A stretch of 64,000 nt of DNA from Formosimonas limnophila. Its GTDB lineage: Bacteria; Pseudomonadota; Gammaproteobacteria; Burkholderiales; Burkholderiaceae. Made by a program: the position numbers and the translations under genes. The notes under the pieces were generated by a model. The model was not told the origin of the DNA and made no database searches. It worked only from the letters and a program-made list of their open reading frames with translations. Below are positions 62,793 through 64,000 of the stretch, piece by piece. Position 1 is the first letter of the stretch. Every line of letters begins with the position of its first letter. The DNA is taken from positions 62,001 through 126,000 of the forward strand of contig NZ_BMZG01000007.1 of assembly GCF_014652675.1 (NCBI RefSeq), given 5' to 3'.

Positions 62793-64000
62793 ATGAGGGT
62801 TTCATTATTGAACGCGTTGCCTGCGAAAAAAAGCTTGGGCGTGCTTCTGGTTGGCGCGGTTTTATTGAGTGCGTGTGGTGAAAAAGCACCACCACAACAA
62901 CCGCCTATGGCAGTCAGCGTGATCGAGGTTCAGCCTCAAGATGTACCTATCTCAATTGAAGCACCTGGTCAGACGGCAGGCTCCAGAGAGGTTGAAGTGC
63001 GTGCCCGTATTGGTGGAATTTTATTAAGGAAATTGTACCAAGAAGGACGTCCGGTTCAAAAAGGTGCTCCCTTGTTTGAGCTCGATACACAAACAGCCAA
63101 GGCTGCGGCAGATCAAGCTAGTGCCACACTGGCTGTTCAACAGGCTGCTTTGACTCAGGCGCAGCAAAATTTCAAACGCATCGCTCCTTTGTTTAAAGAA
63201 AATGCGGTCAGTCGAAAGGATTACGACGATGCCGCGGCTGCACTTGCAGCGGCTAAGGCCTCTGTTCAAGCAGCGCAAGCGCAGTACAGCAGTGCGAAAA
63301 TCAATCTCGGTTATACCACTGTCACAGCGCCGATCAGTGGCGTGACCAGCAGTGAGACGCGCTCAGAAGGTAGTCTCATTAGTCCTCAAGATATGTTGAC
63401 GAAAATTTCTCAGCTCGATCCGATGTATGTGAATTTCTCTTTCTCTGACTCTGAAATGATGCAGTTACGCAAAGATGAGGCCGCTGGTTTGGTTCGTATG
63501 CCAGAGGGTAATCAGTTTGAGGTTTCTCTTTTCTCTCAAGACGGTTCTGAGTATCCGCTCAAAGGACAGATGAATTTTACGGATAGCGTGGTCAGCACGA
63601 CAACGGGCAGCATTCGCGCACGCGCCACTTTCGCCAATCCCAGCAGTGATTTATTCCCAGGCTCGTTCGTCCGTGTGGCGCTCAAAGGTGCTGTGCGCAC
63701 CAACGCTATCTTAGTGCCTCAGCGTGCTGTGTTGTCAAGTGCTCAAGGTAAAAGTGTCTGGGTGTTGACCGAGGATGGTTCTGTGGCACCACGTCCGATT
63801 ACGACTGCTAATGACATCGATAAAAATGTTGTGGTGACCAGTGGTCTTAAAGCGGGTGACAAAGTGGTGGTGGACAATATCACCAAACTATTTATGTTGC
63901 CGCCGAAGAGCAAGGTCGAGCCCACCGTGGTGACATTAGAGCAATTCAACGCCGGCCCTGCACCGACGACTGCACCAGAGGGCCAAAAGCCAGCAGCAGA
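62793..64000 (+). CDS. RND efflux periplasmic adaptor (partial)
   Basis: The product runs off the window end after 402 codons. It has a lipoprotein signal with lipobox LLSAC at residues 25-29. The membrane-fusion adaptor order of AcrA-type proteins follows: a lipoyl half (VEVRARIGGILLRKLYQEGR), an alanine-rich hairpin (about 105-165), LGYTTVTAPISGVTSSETRS, and a beta-barrel ending GSFVRVALKG. It should link an inner-membrane RND pump, expected just beyond the window, to an outer-membrane channel. The ATG at 62793 follows GAAGAAGGATG. The HxlR gene faces it. Confidence 0.93.
   Translation, partial: MRVSLLNALPAKKSLGVLLVGAVLLSACGEKAPPQQPPMAVSVIEVQPQDVPISIEAPGQTAGSREVEVRARIGGILLRKLYQEGRPVQKGAPLFELDTQTAKAAADQASATLAVQQAALTQAQQNFKRIAPLFKENAVSRKDYDDAAAALAAAKASVQAAQAQYSSAKINLGYTTVTAPISGVTSSETRSEGSLISPQDMLTKISQLDPMYVNFSFSDSEMMQLRKDEAAGLVRMPEGNQFEVSLFSQDGSEYPLKGQMNFTDSVVSTTTGSIRARATFANPSSDLFPGSFVRVALKGAVRTNAILVPQRAVLSSAQGKSVWVLTEDGSVAPRPITTANDIDKNVVVTSGLKAGDKVVVDNITKLFMLPPKSKVEPTVVTLEQFNAGPAPTTAPEGQKPAA

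Noticed and set aside
1-64000. CRISPR arrays, tRNA or rRNA genes
   Set aside because: No spaced direct-repeat array, tRNA cloverleaf or rRNA-like stretch was seen by eye on either strand. A tRNAscan or CRISPR finder run would be decisive.

Overview
The window looks like chromosome from a betaproteobacterium, most likely order Burkholderiales, with moderate G+C. The reasons are the gene neighbourhoods (yajQ next to murB, prfB close to lysS, accB-accC near aroQ), a VF530-type DNA-binding protein, and ferredoxin and porin-like motifs familiar from that order. This is judged by eye from protein motifs. No species is claimed. I see no tRNA, rRNA or CRISPR array.

Layout. 1-4100: cobalamin adenosyltransferase (cut by the window edge), yajQ, murB, an AlkA-like glycosylase, trmB and a type IV pilin. 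4100-13050: ribF, an HTH-Ogt fusion, a LysR regulator facing a peptide transporter, lysS, a lysozyme-inhibitor-like protein, prfB with its programmed frameshift, and a HAD phosphatase. 13320-24160: ppc, a wrecked pfkA, acpP-fabF, a DegP-like protein whose catalytic serine reads as threonine, a small redox/membrane gene set, an MFS carrier and an NlpC/P60 hydrolase. 24450-31080: a dead histidine kinase, a small secreted protein, an amidotransferase, a divergent aminotransferase/ureohydrolase pair, an acyltransferase and an exported ATP-dependent DNA ligase.

31376-38815 is the most unusual part. Intact purL is followed with a 1-base overlap by a zeta-toxin-like kinase and a 51-residue partner. 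A 91%-identical relic of the purL 3' end follows 877 bp downstream of the original. A HEPN-type gene fragment comes next and is split by a 2203-bp IS1595-type element, with matched 26-bp terminal inverted repeats and an 8-bp target duplication. The element carries passenger genes and a heavily structured RNA segment ahead of a 41-residue ORF. An attC-like palindrome overlaps the stop codon of the HEPN gene.

38816-58750 holds small conserved genes (DUF3592, VF530, iscX, DUF2061), sbcB, and a LysR-controlled SnoaL/ferredoxin/oxidoreductase cluster. These are followed by accBC, aroQ, a MOSC protein, a broken GlxA-type regulator, OsmC, a nitronate monooxygenase-like enzyme, and an AraC-linked SnoaL/MoaF pair. 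A THUMP methyltransferase and hemJ close this stretch. 58888-64000: a DUF883 protein, a dead umuC, an AT-rich OLD-family ATPase-nuclease, and an HxlR regulator divergent from an RND efflux adaptor cut by the window end.

A theme of the window is gene decay. pfkA, the histidine kinase, a ferredoxin, the GlxA regulator, umuC and the HEPN gene are all broken. Some cases could be sequencing errors, but the IS insertion, the tandem duplication in pfkA and the internal deletion in the regulator look like real lesions.
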